A program made the translations under genes and the position numbers. A DNA stretch of 64,000 nt from Whitmania pigra (lineage: Eukaryota > Annelida > Clitellata > Hirudinida > Haemopidae): contig JAJTWR010000263.1 in assembly GCA_021613335.1 (NCBI GenBank), forward strand, positions 3,391,001-3,455,000, in the 5' to 3' direction. Each line of letters begins with the position of its first letter. Position 1 is the stretch's first letter. Positions 1 to 12,254 of the stretch are shown here, piece after piece. The notes below the pieces were generated by a model. The model saw only the letters and a list, made by a program, of their open reading frames with translations, made no database searches and was not told the DNA's origin.

Positions 1-107
1 CGAAAGTACTCCAAGATAGCAAGAAGGTCAGAGTAATGGTTAGAGTTAATATGGTTATAGTTAATATTGTAGTATGTCTAGTATTAGTAGTAAAATGAAT
101 AATAAAA

Positions 108-893
108 TGTATCGATTGTGCCGTTCACATGTCATTATGGCTGCTTGTTGGTTTGCCTCCATCTCCATTTAAAGAAGGAGTCGCCAGTTGCATTCCGAAG
201 GTTAAAGAAACATCCAACCCGAGTGAATTTAGGCCGATAACTGTCGGTACTCTCATGAGCCGATTTTTTCATCGGATAATCAACAGAAGAATGCTGCTTT
301 TTTGGCCTCTATCTTCACGGCAAAAAGCATTCAGGCATGGCGACGGTCTTGGCGACAACTTGTGGATCGTCAAGGAACTCATCGACAAGAAAAGACAAGA
401 AAGGGAAAAGTTGAATCTGACTTTCGTCGACGTGGTAAAGGCCTTTGACTCAGTAAGTCACTATTTGATCATTCGGGGCGTCCGTCGTCCAGGCACTTCC
501 CCGGTGTTGACCAGATATCTCACGAGTCTGTACAGTAAGTGCGTTGTTTACATGAGAATGGAGAAGGAACTCAGTGAGTCGATTCCAGTTGATAGAGGAG
601 TCAGTCAGGGAGACCCAATGTCTCCTATGCTCTTTAACGCTGTGATCGACATGCTTATGAGCAAAATCGACAAGTCGATCGGCGTCAGCGGAGGCTCCGG
701 GTCACAGGGGAAATTTAATTATATAGCCTTTGCTGATGATCTCCTTCTGTTGTCGTCAACTGACATTGGAATGGAAATGATGTTGAAACAACTGGAAGTG
801 GAGATGGTTAAAGTTGGTCTCACGATGAACCCTGACAAATGCGCCTCGATGAGAACTGAAGTTGTTAGTAAACGAAAGCAGTGGATAGTAAAC
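108..893 (+). pseudogene. R2-clade retrotransposon fragment, RT domain (copy A)
   Basis: Fragment of the reverse transcriptase of an RLE-type non-LTR retrotransposon. The reading frame from 129 contains, in order, the RPITVG block, a palm block with FVDVVKAFDSVS, the GVSQGDPMSPMLFNAV block and the YIAFADDLLLL catalytic box with both Asp residues. This order and wording match the R2 superclade. Nothing upstream of the RT remains, and homology to copies B and C stops after QWIVN near 893, so no zinc knuckle or endonuclease survives. The frame itself has no stop, but the piece is truncated at both ends and cannot make a working enzyme. It is the first of three plus-strand relatives within 8.2 kb. 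Confidence 0.85.
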
Positions 894-1341
894 CACCATC
901 GGTGTGGTTTTATAGTGACTATTTTTTATTGATGAATAAAATGTTCCAAAAGTGGTGGTAATTTTGAGCGAGAAAGCTGAAGTGCTGCCGGTTTGTTTTT
1001 CCTGCGTTGTTTTTTCGAAATTCCAAAAAACCAAGAAAGTAACAGGAAATTTCTTGTGACCAGGACGAGACCAACCAAGACAGAATTGAGAATATAAGAG
1101 CCACAAAAAGAAAGAAACTTCAAACTCTGATAAAAAAAAAAGAACCCGAAAAAGAGTGCACAGTCGGTTCTAAATGAAGATTATGGAGAAGAAAAAAACC
1201 ATTCCCTCACGATAAGTTGGTTGAGGATTGGCGGCAGGTGTTTACAGTGACTCAGTCAGAGATGAAAGACCCGTGTCACCAGTAATAGGACCATGTTATG
1301 ACTTGGAAGCTCCAATAACACGCAGTTAGGTCTAAATAGCT
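894..1341. other. spacer between R2-like copies A and B
   Basis: AT-rich sequence with short A runs. From about 1100 it may contain decayed 5' sequence of copy B, but no recognisable domain is left. The short minus-strand reading frames here show no family signature. Confidence 0.4.
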
Positions 1342-3545
1342 TTGAAGGGTCTGAAAGATGCCACTCCAGGACTGGATGGAATGAGGAAGAATCATCTCGA
1401 AGGGATTAAATTTATTGATTGTGCTATTCACATGACGGTATGGATGTTTGCTGGTCTCCCTCCACCTCCATTCAAGGAGGGAATCATCAGTTGCATTCCG
1501 AAAGTCAAAGAGCCATCCGCCACAAATGAATTTAGGCTTATAACCGTCAGTCCCGTTATGAGTCGATTATTTCATCGGATAACCAACAAAAAAATGCTGC
1601 AGGTTTGGTCAATATCTGCCTGACAAAAAGCTTTCAGAAACGGCGATGGTCTCGGTCATAACTTGTGATTCGTCAAAGCATTAATCGATAAAAAAAAAAG
1701 ACAGGAGAGGAAAAAATTGCACATGACTTTTGTAGACCTAGCAAAGGCTTTTGATTCAGTGAGCCGTCATTCCATCCTGATAGCCGTTCGGCGCCTTGGC
1801 ACCCTCTAATGCTGAACAAATACCTGACGAGTTTGTACAGCAACTGCAAACTTTACATGAAAATGGAGAACGGGCTCAGCGAGGAAATTCCGTTTTGTAG
1901 AGGAGTCAGGCAGGGAGTTCCAATGCCTCCTACGCTTTTCAACGTGGTCGTTAACATGTTCATGAACAACATCGACAGTTTATCGGCGTCACCGCAGGAT
2001 CCGTGTCGCAGAAGTGCAATTATGTTGCCTTCAAAGATGGTCTTTTTTTATTGTTTCAGTCGACATTGGAATGGAAATGATGCTGAGATAAATGGAGATG
2101 GACATGGCTAAAGTTGGTCTCATCATGAATCCAGGAAAATGTGCCCCGATGAGAACCGAAATTATAAGCAAACGCAAGCAGTGGATAGTTAATCCCACAT
2201 CTTTCAGCATCACAGACACCTACAAATACCTCGATGTTGAAATAAAACTACTTATGAAATATTCTTCGTTTGGCGAAAGAATTCAAAAGGATCTCCGTTC
2301 CATTTCGCGTGCTTCACTCAGGCCTTGTCAGAGATTGTTCATTCTGAAAAGACATATGTTGCCAAGTCTGGTTTACGGGCTCATCTTCGACAAAATTGCT
2401 CTTAAGGCATTTAAAGCGGCCGATGTTGCAACCAGAGGTCCAGTCAGAAACTGGCTGCGATAGCCAGTGAATGCGTTCTTACATGCCCCCGTCAAGTTTG
2501 GAGGTCTGGGGGTTCTCCAGCTGAAAAGTTGGATTCCGGAAATCAGGATCCAAAGTCAAATGACAACAAGCAAAACGGAAGAAAGACGGATTTCTCATGG
2601 AATTGTTTCAGCATAACACAACTGTTATGAGCGAAGTGATTCGGTAAACCTCAGCCGAACAAAGGGAGTGCGGAATCATCAAATCTCCGACGCGTGGTTG
2701 CTGCGGAGCAACTGTATCAAACAGTAGATGGATACTGCCTAAGGTCCCTTATAAATGCCGTTGCTCCCAGCGAATGGCTGATTGATGGTGTTGACAGGAT
2801 GCCAACCCAGAAGTTCCTGCATTGCGTAAGGGTTCGTGCTGGGTCATTCACAACAAGCTGCAATCCACAAGAAAAAATCCAATGGCCAACACAACGTGCG
2901 ATGCCGGCTGTGAAGAGGTGGAATCTCTAGACCACATTAATCAGAACTGGCGCAGAACCAACGGTCCGCGCCGCGCAAGACACGACGACATAGTAATAAT
3001 GCTTAAGAACAGGTGAAAGGATACGTAACGAAATTAGAACCCAGAATTCCAACGATACTGGGAACGAGAATTCCAGATCTTTGCGCTTGGAGCAAGTCAC
3101 AATACATCGTTTGGGATGTGGCGTATTCGAAGACACAATGGAACTAGACCGACGGCATGACTTCAAGGTGAACAAATATGACAAACCTGATATTCTAAGA
3201 TGGATGAAACAAAACAACCCGATTGCCAATGCGGAGAGACAGAAAGGATTGATCACAGCTCTCACATTGAATTGGAGGGAAGTCCTGGGACTTTTGGAAA
3301 GCACATGATGTCACAAGAAGACTTCTTATGTGGATATCCATTAAGGTGTTACAAGAGTCATATAAGATCTAGAAATTTTTCAAACATAGTACCTGGAGAA
3401 AACATGGAAGAAAGGCCCGAAGATGACGCACCAAGAACAGTTACAATATTCCATGACATTATTTATAAAATTCATTTAATCATTTTAATCTTTCTATTCA
3501 AATTCAAATTATTCATATTATGGTCCTTGGGTGATTCATGACCCG
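1342..3545 (+). pseudogene. R2-clade retrotransposon, RT through zinc knuckle and endonuclease (copy B)
   Basis: Degenerate R2-clade non-LTR element spread over several frames. In order: the DATPGLDGM block and the LITVSPVMSRLFHR block (1342-1623), FVDLAKAFDSVS near 1730, GVRQGVPMPPTLFNVV (1809-2000), thumb and linker sequence (2092-2463), a C-terminal zinc-knuckle region near 2896-2990 (C-x3-C, then a His in DHINQN, then RRARHD), and a restriction-like endonuclease-like region near 3040-3220 with GTRIPDLCAW followed by KYDKPDILRWM. The GDP of the RT block is GVP here, and the YADD-type box is lost by frameshifts near 2020-2060. Multiple stops and frameshifts make it inactive. The 3' end lies somewhere after 3545; the flank at 3630-3660 carries GGTTAGGGTTAATATGG. 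Confidence 0.82.
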
Positions 3546-4801
3546 TTTGAGGACCTTAAATATTACGGTGATGTTTTCAGATGGTGGTTTTAGAAAATGT
3601 TAGAGGGCTGAATAAAATGTTTCAATATTGTAGGGTTAGTATGGTTAGGGTTAATATGGGGATCATGTGTCTGGTGGTTAAAACGTCATCTGGTAATGGT
3701 TCAAGGGTGTGAAAATCATTCAATGTTTGAGGCAACATGGAAGAGAATAACTTTTTAGTTGGAAAAGATGGCTAACAAGAAATTAAGTAACATTTAATCA
3801 TTTAAATTAAGAAATTACTTAATTCTTGCTTCAAAGAAACTCATTTTCATCAATATTCATTTGTAATGTTTAATCTGTTCCTGTTAATCGCTCATTTAAT
3901 TAACATCTGTTGAGATCATTAAACTTTTAATGAAGAAAATTATCACATTTGAAATTCCTCAAATTAGATATTTTTGTATAATGAATTTATTTATAAAGTT
4001 CAGTTATTGTGCAAAAAATACGAATTTGAGGCTAAACCAATTGATGGTTAGGAACTTTTAAGGACATAAGATGAGAAAATAATGACTGGATGTCATGGCT
4101 GTTGCATGTCACGTTGCTTGTCTTCGTATCATTGGTGACAATCAATCGATGACAAAAACTTGCACATTTCCAATAACTTGAGAGAAATTTCAGTTAATCT
4201 CAAATCTATCATTAAGAGAAATTCTTCTGATCATCAAAGTGAACTGGAAAGTAGAAAATTTTACAAAACGAATGAAGAAATCGCCGCTACGAAGTTTGAT
4301 CCCAGACACCAACCAGTTTTTGTTATTTATACAAAAGTATATAAATAAATGACGTTTAAGGCAAATAATTAACTTACTTCGCATTTCATACAGTTACCGG
4401 CTATTTGACAAATAGATACCGATAGGTTCCTAAACTAAAAATCATTAAGAAAGAAATAAGTTTCAAGAAAGATTGGATGCAATCCCCACTTGAAAGGATT
4501 TTCTGCCGCAAAAAGAAACTGAATCTTAAGCAAATGAAACCTTATATTTGGAAAGCAATTACGATCAAATTAAATAAAAATTCGGTAAAAGCATTTTATA
4601 ATTAATTTTTAAATAATAATTGTAATAAATAGTAATAATATTGACAAACATACGCATAACAATTACATATTTACTGAGGCCATTCATGAATTAAGCAAAA
4701 AAATTGTTTACGATGGCGATGGTGTTGATGACGATAACTATGATGAAGATAACAAATATAACATAATGAAATTAATTCATGGAATAGTTGAAAATACTCA
4801 C
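3546..4801. other. AT-rich region, no supported gene
   Basis: Possible 3' untranslated tail of copy B up to about 3720, then AT-rich DNA. A 62-codon plus frame at 4160-4348 and an overlapping minus frame have no recognisable motif or convincing splice sites. Confidence 0.4.
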
Positions 4802-4992
4802 CAAATTCATCGACATTGAAGGGTAACAATGGAGTGATGACGTGATGGTTGCAAACATCTGCTGAATTGTTACCGGAACTTTCAAGACAAACGATTTTCG
4901 AATCAAATTCTCTTTCAAAGATGAACCCTTCGTAGAACAAGCGATCAAATGCTTGTGCTGTGCTTTCGTATATTTTTATCATCAACCTGGTC
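4802..4992 (-). CDS. isolated candidate exon, unknown gene
   Basis: Exon-like segment on the minus strand. An acceptor AG precedes 4992 (a second AG would start the exon at 4986), and an excellent donor GTGAGTATT follows 4802. Between them one frame is open for about 63 codons, with a composition unlike the AT-rich surroundings (for example RLFYEGFIFEREFDSKIVCL). The frame ends in phase 1 at the donor. I do not recognise the family, and no neighbouring exon could be linked in phase. A transposon relic remains possible. Confidence 0.35.
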
Positions 4993-5495
4993 CTGGTGTG
5001 AATTTAGTAAAAAATCAATTGTTTACTTTTAATACAAAATTACTTAATTTTAATCAAACATGGTAAGCTTCACAAAATTTTGCCAATGTTTATGGCAGAA
5101 AAAGCCAACAAAAACTGGAAGAAAAGTTGTAGAAAATGTGATGAATGGAGTTGAATCAGTTGAGAATTCCGTGAGGATTCCACACTTTCAGTAACTGTTT
5201 CTTATGAATGACATCAGTTCTGAACAACATTTTTTGACTCGCTCTATTTTGTTACTTTTTGTAATTTAAAGTCTAATTCATAAAATGTTAATTGAAACGA
5301 TGTATTGCCATTAACGCCTTTAGTTTGTTTTTATAAATTTAGACGCTTGAACTTGTTACAACTTCAAAATAACTGCAAAGAAGAGGAATTAGAGGAGAAG
5401 TTTGATTGATTTTGATGTGAAGTGATTCTGTGGATGATTGTGAGGGATTTAAAACTGAAAGAAGAATTTAAAGTTCCATCGGAACATTGAATTTG
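4993..5495. other. spacer upstream of R2-like copy C
   Basis: AT-rich sequence. The last 150 bases may be the 5' untranslated part of R2-like copy C; no domain is visible. Confidence 0.35.
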
Positions 5496-5501
5496 TAAAC
5501 A

Positions 5502-8200
5502 ATGGAGACTCGCGCAGCAAAAGCGCGAACTTGGTACTCGAGTGCGCGTCAAGGCGATCAAGTACTACCGAAATGTTTACATTGCGGAGTTGAGTTTCAA
5601 ACTTCGAAGGGATTGAAAATTCATCAAAACAGAATTCATTCAGTACAGTACCATGCCGCACGTTCAGGGAAAGTTTACTCCAAATGTAGATGGAACGAAG
5701 AAGAGAATCATCTGATGGCAATAATGGAACTAGAGCCGAGGGACATATCAGACATATAAACATCGAGCTTCACAAAAGATTCCAGCACAGGTCATTGGCT
5801 TCCATCAGAGGTCACAGAAAACAGCCAGAATACAGAGTGCTCTTGCAAAGTTATGGCAAGCCTGAAGAGTCGAGTGACATCGGCGAAATGGCTGCGGAGG
5901 AATGTTCGAACCAAGACAGCAATGCCTCTGTTTCTAGCAATGATTCAACAATAATACAACAAATAAACCACACCAATGAATCGTGGAAAAAGATATATGA
6001 GACCGAAGTAGGCTTGAACTACTTGGAAAAAAAGAGAATCAAACTGTCTCTAACCCGATATTTCCCAGATATGACTGCTGCGCTTTCCGAGGTTTAAACA
6101 AACAGTAGTACAGGACAAGATGGAATAAAAAATATCATCTCAGAGAATTCAGCTTTGATGATCTAGCTGCACACATGTCCCTAAGGTTGCTGGTGAGCAT
6201 CCTGATGAGCTCCTGCTTCCTTCAAAACGGGACTGGTTACATTGATCCCAAAAACAGAGAAGCATCATCTCCAGGTAATTACCGACGCATTGCAGTTGGC
6301 CCAATAATGTCTCGTCTATTCCACCGCGTCTTGGCAGTAGAATTTCTTCAAGTTGGTCACTGTCTCCACATCAAAAATCATTTTGCCAAGGAGATGGAGT
6401 GACACAGAATATCTTCTTGATTAAATCAATTTTACAGAAAAAGAGCGAACAGCTTCAAAAGCTGAACATGATATTTGTGGACGACAGCAAAGCTTTCAAT
6501 TCTGCTTCGCATAGATCTCTCCTAAGAGCTGCGTCCAGACTCGGATCTCCACCTCTGTTACTCAATTACATAAGTGATTTATATCAAAGAGGAACGGTTC
6601 GGCTGAGGACTGACGATGGTCTCAGTGGGCTGGTGGCTGTAAACAGAGGATTTCGTCAAGGAGACCCAATGTCTCTCCTATTGTTCAACGCTGTGGTCGA
6701 AATAATTGCCTGCGACTACCACTAAGGTCCATCGTGGAAGAGTAAAAACTCTCCAAAATAAGAACGCAGTGGAAGCTCAACAACTCCGCGTATAGCAGTA
6801 TCCGCGAAGTCAAGCCTGCTCAGACCTGGAAGGAAATTCCGAGCGCAGAATGAGATTGACGAATCAGTTGCCGAGCTGATGTTTGAGGAAGTGAGAGGTC
6901 CTACCCAGGCAGACCGTCATGCAGTAGGATGGAACCATTTGGATGCCAAAATTCCTAGAAAAGCTCATCAGTCAGTGTCGCTATGATTAGCCAGGAAAGA
7001 AGGCGAAAAGTGGAACAGGACCGAGTCACGAGAGCAGTTCAGCAGTCACAGAAGGGTAAGTGGACAACTTGGGAAGACGTGATGCAACGATCCCTTACCT
7101 GGAGCGACATGTGGAAGATGTCCCCGCTCCGACTTGCCTACGCGATAAGGTCGGTGTACGACCAGTTGCCCTCCAGGGACAATTTGCAGAAGTGGGGTCT
7201 GGTGGAAGACACCGAATGCCGGCTCTGCGGTGGTACCGAGACACTGCATCACGTGCTCAGCAATTGCACGTATGCCCTTGCCAATAGTCGGTACACATGG
7301 CGACATAACCAGGTCCTTCGAGAAGTGTGTGAAACCGGTCTCCGGTATGAATGATTCACCGAACAACGGGGCCAAACCATTGGCAGAGAAACGCGGCCTC
7401 GAAAAGCGCGGTCGAGTCCCGAAATTTTATGTCTCCAGCTGCCGCTACAAAGAAATTATAAGGCACAGTTTGCATATATTAAGGCGGTGTGAAGAAGCCG
7501 CTGAGAGCTTTCATGACCGCTGTAGCTAAACTGGGGCGGAGGCGATCGACATAACAAGGCCAATGAGAGCCCCTCATAGTCGAAGTTTGCTGGTGACAGA
7601 TCAAACAATTGGTATTTCGAGCGGCAGAGAATCGTCGTCAAAATGCAATTACATCGCTTTTGCCGACGATCTTGTAATGATGTCATCCACAGACATAAGA
7701 ATGACGAGATTGCTAGAACAGTTGGAATGTGAAATGGCTGGCGTTGGATTAAAATGAACCCACTCAAGAATGCCTCACTTCGAACGGAGACTCATAGCAG
7801 GCAGAAACTGTGGATAGTCAATTCCATACCTTATCTCAAAGTTCAGCATCAAGATATCCGAGCAATAGACATTTCCCAAACCTATAAATACCTTGGCATA
7901 GAAGTCGGGCCGTGGCTAAAATTCATATCACTGAGGGAAAAAGTTCAAAAATCAATTCACGCCATTTCTAGAGCTCCTCTTAAACCATGCCAGCGACTGT
8001 ACGTGCTCCAAGTTCACTTAATACCAAGTCTTGTCCACACATTTACGTTCGAAAATATTTCTTTTAAAGCTTTGGCATTTTCTGACACCGCTATTAGGAA
8101 GGCAACAAGAAAATGGGTTTATCTTCCGGAGGATGTCCCAATACCCTTTTACCATACTCCCGCCAGATACGGTGGCACGCAAAGGTTGGCTGTAGACATT
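5502..8200 (+). pseudogene. R2-clade retrotransposon with N-terminal zinc finger and Myb domain (copy C)
   Basis: The most informative of the three R2-like copies. Residues 25-46 from 5502 form a C2H2 finger (C-x2-C, GLKIHQNRIH). A Myb-like segment follows: WNEEENHLM in one frame, then HRSLASIRGHRKQPEYR in the next frame from 5750. The RT then appears in pieces: NYRRIAVGPIMSRLFHR (near 6275), FVDDSKAFNSASH (near 6470), GFRQGDPMSLLLFNAVVE (near 6650). A block of another element interrupts it at about 6718-7585, after which the RT resumes with CNYIAFADDLVMM (7640-7680) and thumb sequence to 8200. Zinc knuckle and endonuclease are missing. Finger plus Myb is the DNA-binding arrangement of R2 proteins. 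Frameshifts show it is dead. Confidence 0.85.
6718..7585 (+). mobile_element. nested fragment of an RLE retrotransposon (HERO-like)
   Basis: Insert inside the RT of R2-like copy C. It matches the minus-strand element at 17.5-18.8 kb (shared LSKI, DESxAELMFEEV and PTQADRHAV words). The frame at 6983-7354 holds a conserved linker (WEDVMQRSLTWSDMW, RLAYAIRSVYDQLPS) and a zinc knuckle CRLCGGTETLHHVLSNC. Downstream sequence continues towards the C-terminus. Sequence like TTGCCTGCGAC on the left and TTTGCTGGTGAC on the right may be a decayed target duplication. Assignment to the HERO group within the R2 superclade is from memory of its wording and is less certain than the nesting. Confidence 0.7.
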
Positions 8201-8215
8201 TTCATTAACATGTAA

Positions 8216-9229
8216 CTATTGCTCCAAATTATTTCGCCATTTAAATTATTTCAAAACGAAAACCTTTTCTAAAAATTTAAAATTAAAAAAAAAAGTTCAA
8301 AAGTTCAATGACTTTTTCATTACTCATTGGACTTTAATAATTCAGAAAAGAATAATAATTTCAATTCGAATGTTCAATCCCAGTGATTGGCAAAAGTTAA
8401 CTAAAATGTTACTAACTAATAGTGTGACTATTTTTTTAGTTACAAGAAAAGTTTAACATTAAAATTTAACATTAACTCAAAAACGTTTAGTTAAAATGGT
8501 AGTTTAACTAATTAATTTTAGTTACTAACTAGAAAGTTTAAAAATTTTAAAATTATACTTCCTTAATAAAATGTATTTTTCTTTTCAAAGAATTCAAAAT
8601 TTCTTCAAAAATTAAAAATGTTGTGACAGGCAATGCAACTAATTTTTCCAAAGCATTTAGTATGTTTTTAAAGCGATGCTTCATGAAGTGAAAGTGATGA
8701 GCAGGATACAATTGATGCCATAACCAATGTTAATATCGGCAATTGCCTGCAAGAAATTGATTGAGATGGTGATGAAGCTGTGGCAATCCACAAAAGGATG
8801 CTTTTGGAGGCAAGTCGTACTAGAGGTCCTATGACCGAGCAAAGTAGGAGCCCAAAGGCAAATGATGCTGCGGAGTAAATTGCAAGTAAATCCTTTATCT
8901 AGCTAACTAGTGCCAGATGGTGCAGTGAATACTATGCTGGACAGAGAGTTATGGAAATATGATTAGAGAAAGTGAATGCTTGACAGTCAGCTTTGGTAAT
9001 TGCAGCCGGGCTTTGTTCTAGCTCAGGCACTGTCTTTACCATCACATAACATTGAACGAAACAACAGAGTGGTCGCTACTTCACAACGGCGTGAGGCAAA
9101 CAACATTCTCTACTATATTACCAAATCAAGGATATGTGCAATTTGTCCGAATCTAAATCGTGTTGGTTTCATGACATGTTGAGTCAGAAATCTGTCAGCC
9201 AAAAAGTTCAAGAATCTACTTTAAATCTT
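8216..9229. other. AT-rich region, possible unknown transposon remnants
   Basis: From 8390 to 8530 the sequence is rich in TTAACTAAAA and AGTTAACTA words; similar words recur at 11560-11700, which may mark the ends of one old element. A frame open for about 50 codons near 8700-8875 has no recognised motif. The 60-codon frame at 9000-9182 also has none. Confidence 0.3.
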
Positions 9230-11400
9230 TGTTGTAGAACCTTAACAACTTGTCATTAACCAATCAATATCTGGAAAATTAAAATCTCCTATGAGCAAAT
9301 GATCTCCTTTCAATCAAAAAACTGCATTAATTTGACGTTGTTTTCTGATGGACTTCTGTAAATCATCAGTATATTGAGACATGGTTTATACAGAAACTTG
9401 AAAACCAAAATTTAGGATTTTTTTAGGACTTTTTAGGACCAACAATAATAACAAAAATAACGTTATTTAGATTTTAATTATTCATATTTCAATTTTGAAG
9501 TATAATACAGGATAATAACACATGAAAGTTCATAATATCAATTTGGTAAACAAAAAATCAACTTTTCAAGTCTTTCTTTAAAGAAGCGATTTCTACAGCT
9601 TTTGCCTCGCTATCTTTCCTCAGGCTGTTTGCCTCTGCCTTTATGCTTTAAAATGGCTCAGGACAGATTTATCAATCTTAAAATTCCAACCTCCAACATT
9701 GTTGATATGGTCTATAATCATCCTCTTTGCATTCAAGCTCATCTCTTTTTGATTTTCACAAACCAGACTTTTAATTATACAGAAACCTCTTTCAAGAGAT
9801 GCCTGACCATGACTCAGAGTTAGCAAAACTTTTATTCCTCCTTATCAATGCATAATCATCGCAACTGCCCATTGTGCTCCTTGAAGAAAATATCAAGTCT
9901 TTGCTCCCTTCTTTTAGAATTAAGAACTGTCAACAAATTGTTTTATTAAAGTCTGTTACATAGCTAGATGATTAGGACGGTGCTCCCGCAGCGGGGTTCG
10001 AATCATCGTGAGAGACTTAGCCTTAACCATTAGGCCATGCAGTTGCACGTTAAGAATTGTCCTGCATATTTACAAATATATAGCCACACTATTAAAACTT
10101 TAATGTATCAACGAACGTTGTGGGAAACTACGTTCTCGAGCAGCTAGAACAAAGGGACCGATAGAACAGAACCGCTAATTGCTATTTCGACAAAACTGTT
10201 ACTAATACAATCTCAGAACATTATTATTTTTAGGGTCTTTAACATTTTTTAATACTTTATTGTAATTTTTAGGACCTTCCTCATTTTTAAAGGACTTTAA
10301 AACTAAAATTACTAAAAAACCGAATTTCGGAAATTTAGGACTTTTTGGGACCTGTACGAACCATGTTGAGAAGTCCATATGAAGTTACTACTCTGACACA
10401 TAATTTCTCCAAAAGTGCAGTCGCCCAAAATAATTTCATTGATCAAAAGACTTTCTTTGTAAAACAACATTATCCCTCTGCACCCATCTTTTTGAAAACC
10501 ACACGACAAAATTTGCTTCCCACGTATCTCATATTCTGACAAGTGAATAGAATACTTTGGATTAGTCTCGTTTAAAAATATCAAATCAGTTTTAGCATGT
10601 AGATCCACAAGATGTTGAAACTATAAATTTATTTGATAAGGAATCCAATTTAGACAACCAAATTGTTAGACTTGATCTTCTTGAACTGTACCTATTTATA
10701 AATTTCACTTACTTACATCTTTTACTGATCTTATTCTTCTTCTCCTTAAACAGTTTGGAGCACAGTTCACTATCCTCCTTGAACAAATCATTGTTTAGAA
10801 TCACTCTTGAGAAGGTTCCACTCTTTCTCAATTTGAAGCTGTTTTCAAAGACTAAATCTTTAAAACGTAGGTTGTTAAACTTTAATAAAACTGGTCTTGA
10901 TTTTGGTTTCCCCATTACTTCTCCCCAATCTCAAAATTTTCATCTCTTCCTTAAAATCTCTCTGATATTTCCAGCATCAACTTCGTTATTTCATCCTTAT
11001 CTGTACTTCTTGAGTCCCTCTCAGGCAAGTTGTAGATCACAATATTATTCTTTCTATTCAATCTATTAGAAGAAATCCCAATTGATGTTTTTGCTGCCTC
11101 AACAGATTTTTGCAGACCCAACATCCGAAACAAGTTCAACTTTATTTTTGAACAAGCTTGACCATTCTTTAGTTGAATCTTTTGTAAATGAATTTAGTTT
11201 TGACTTTAAATCTGCTATTTCGTTTTCTTGCTGCTCAAAAACATCTTTCTTCGTTCTTTTTAAGATTTTCCCATGTTTATTTTATGTCGGCCCTCAAAGA
11301 TACGAGCACATTCAAAAATCTCAGAACTTCTTCATTTTCTTTTATATAACATTCACACAGTTTTAAACCGCCCAATCCGTCCTCTTCACTTTTCTTGCCA
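9230..11400 (-). mobile_element. decayed APE-type LINE (ORF1 plus endonuclease), minus strand
   Basis: Reading from high to low coordinates: ORF1 with a coiled-coil-like start (11366-11200), the RRM-type word NNIVIYNLPERDS (near 11050) and a C-terminal part PVLLKFNNLRFKDLVF (10915-10709). Next comes the start of an AP-endonuclease (DLIFLNET, 10608-10330). After an insert of roughly 900 bp, a later endonuclease block LLIGDFNFPDIDW reads near 9270-9310. Order and motifs fit a CR1/L2/Jockey-type LINE. Stops and frameshifts break every domain. No RT was found, so the element is truncated. Confidence 0.72.
9960..10050 (-). repeat. tRNA-derived SINE copy
   Basis: On the minus strand an A-box-like GGCCTAATGGTTAAGGC is followed about 20 bases later by a B-box-like GATTCGAACCCC, then GCTGCGGGAGC. 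Related copies lie at 20163-20245 (minus) and 15660-15735 (plus), so this is a SINE family rather than a tRNA gene. It lies within the insert that splits the LINE. Confidence 0.6.
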
Positions 11401-12010
11401 CGTTGCAGTGACCGTCGTTTTTCTTTGACATCGGCATGTTGTCACAATCCACAAAGTCAATACAATGTTTACATTTATTTTAAACTATTCAAGAAAAACT
11501 CGTATTCTAATAGAATAAAACACGAAATATAGAAATTATCGGAAACAAAATTTGACAGAAAAAAGTTAGAAAAGTTATGAAAAGTTTAACTTTTTTTTTA
11601 GTTGACAACTTTTTACAGTATTTGTAATTAATAGTTTAAATAACAATTTTTTAATTGAGTGTTTAATTAAAATTTAACTAAAAAAGTTTAGTTAGTGCCC
11701 ATCATTTTTCAATCCTCATTTGAATCGACTCAAATGTAAAATGTATTTGGAACAATTTCTTTTAGCGACAAATTTCAATCCTTACTACTCAATGTAATAT
11801 ATTTATTTTATTTTTGAGTCTTGTTGATATTTTGACATCTAATTAACTTTCCACGGACAGCCTAATTGGCGGGAACAGCGATCGCCTCAGGCGACCTTCG
11901 AATGCCACTGCTTCAATTCAAGTTTATGTTCTGTGTTGATTGATCTCAAGACATACATTGTAACTGATGTATAATTAATATTACGAAAACATTTTTCCGT
12001 TAATTAACCT
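11401..12010. other. AT-rich intergenic DNA
   Basis: AT-rich, with TTTAACTAAAAAAGTTTAG-type words near 11540-11700 that resemble those at 8390-8530. No gene is seen. Confidence 0.35.
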
Positions 12011-12242
<232 letters not shown>

Positions 12243-12254
12243 ATCCTTAATTAA

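Noticed and set aside
10345..11366. Plus-strand frames of 64-104 codons
   Set aside because: Shadows of the minus-strand LINE ORF1 and endonuclease.
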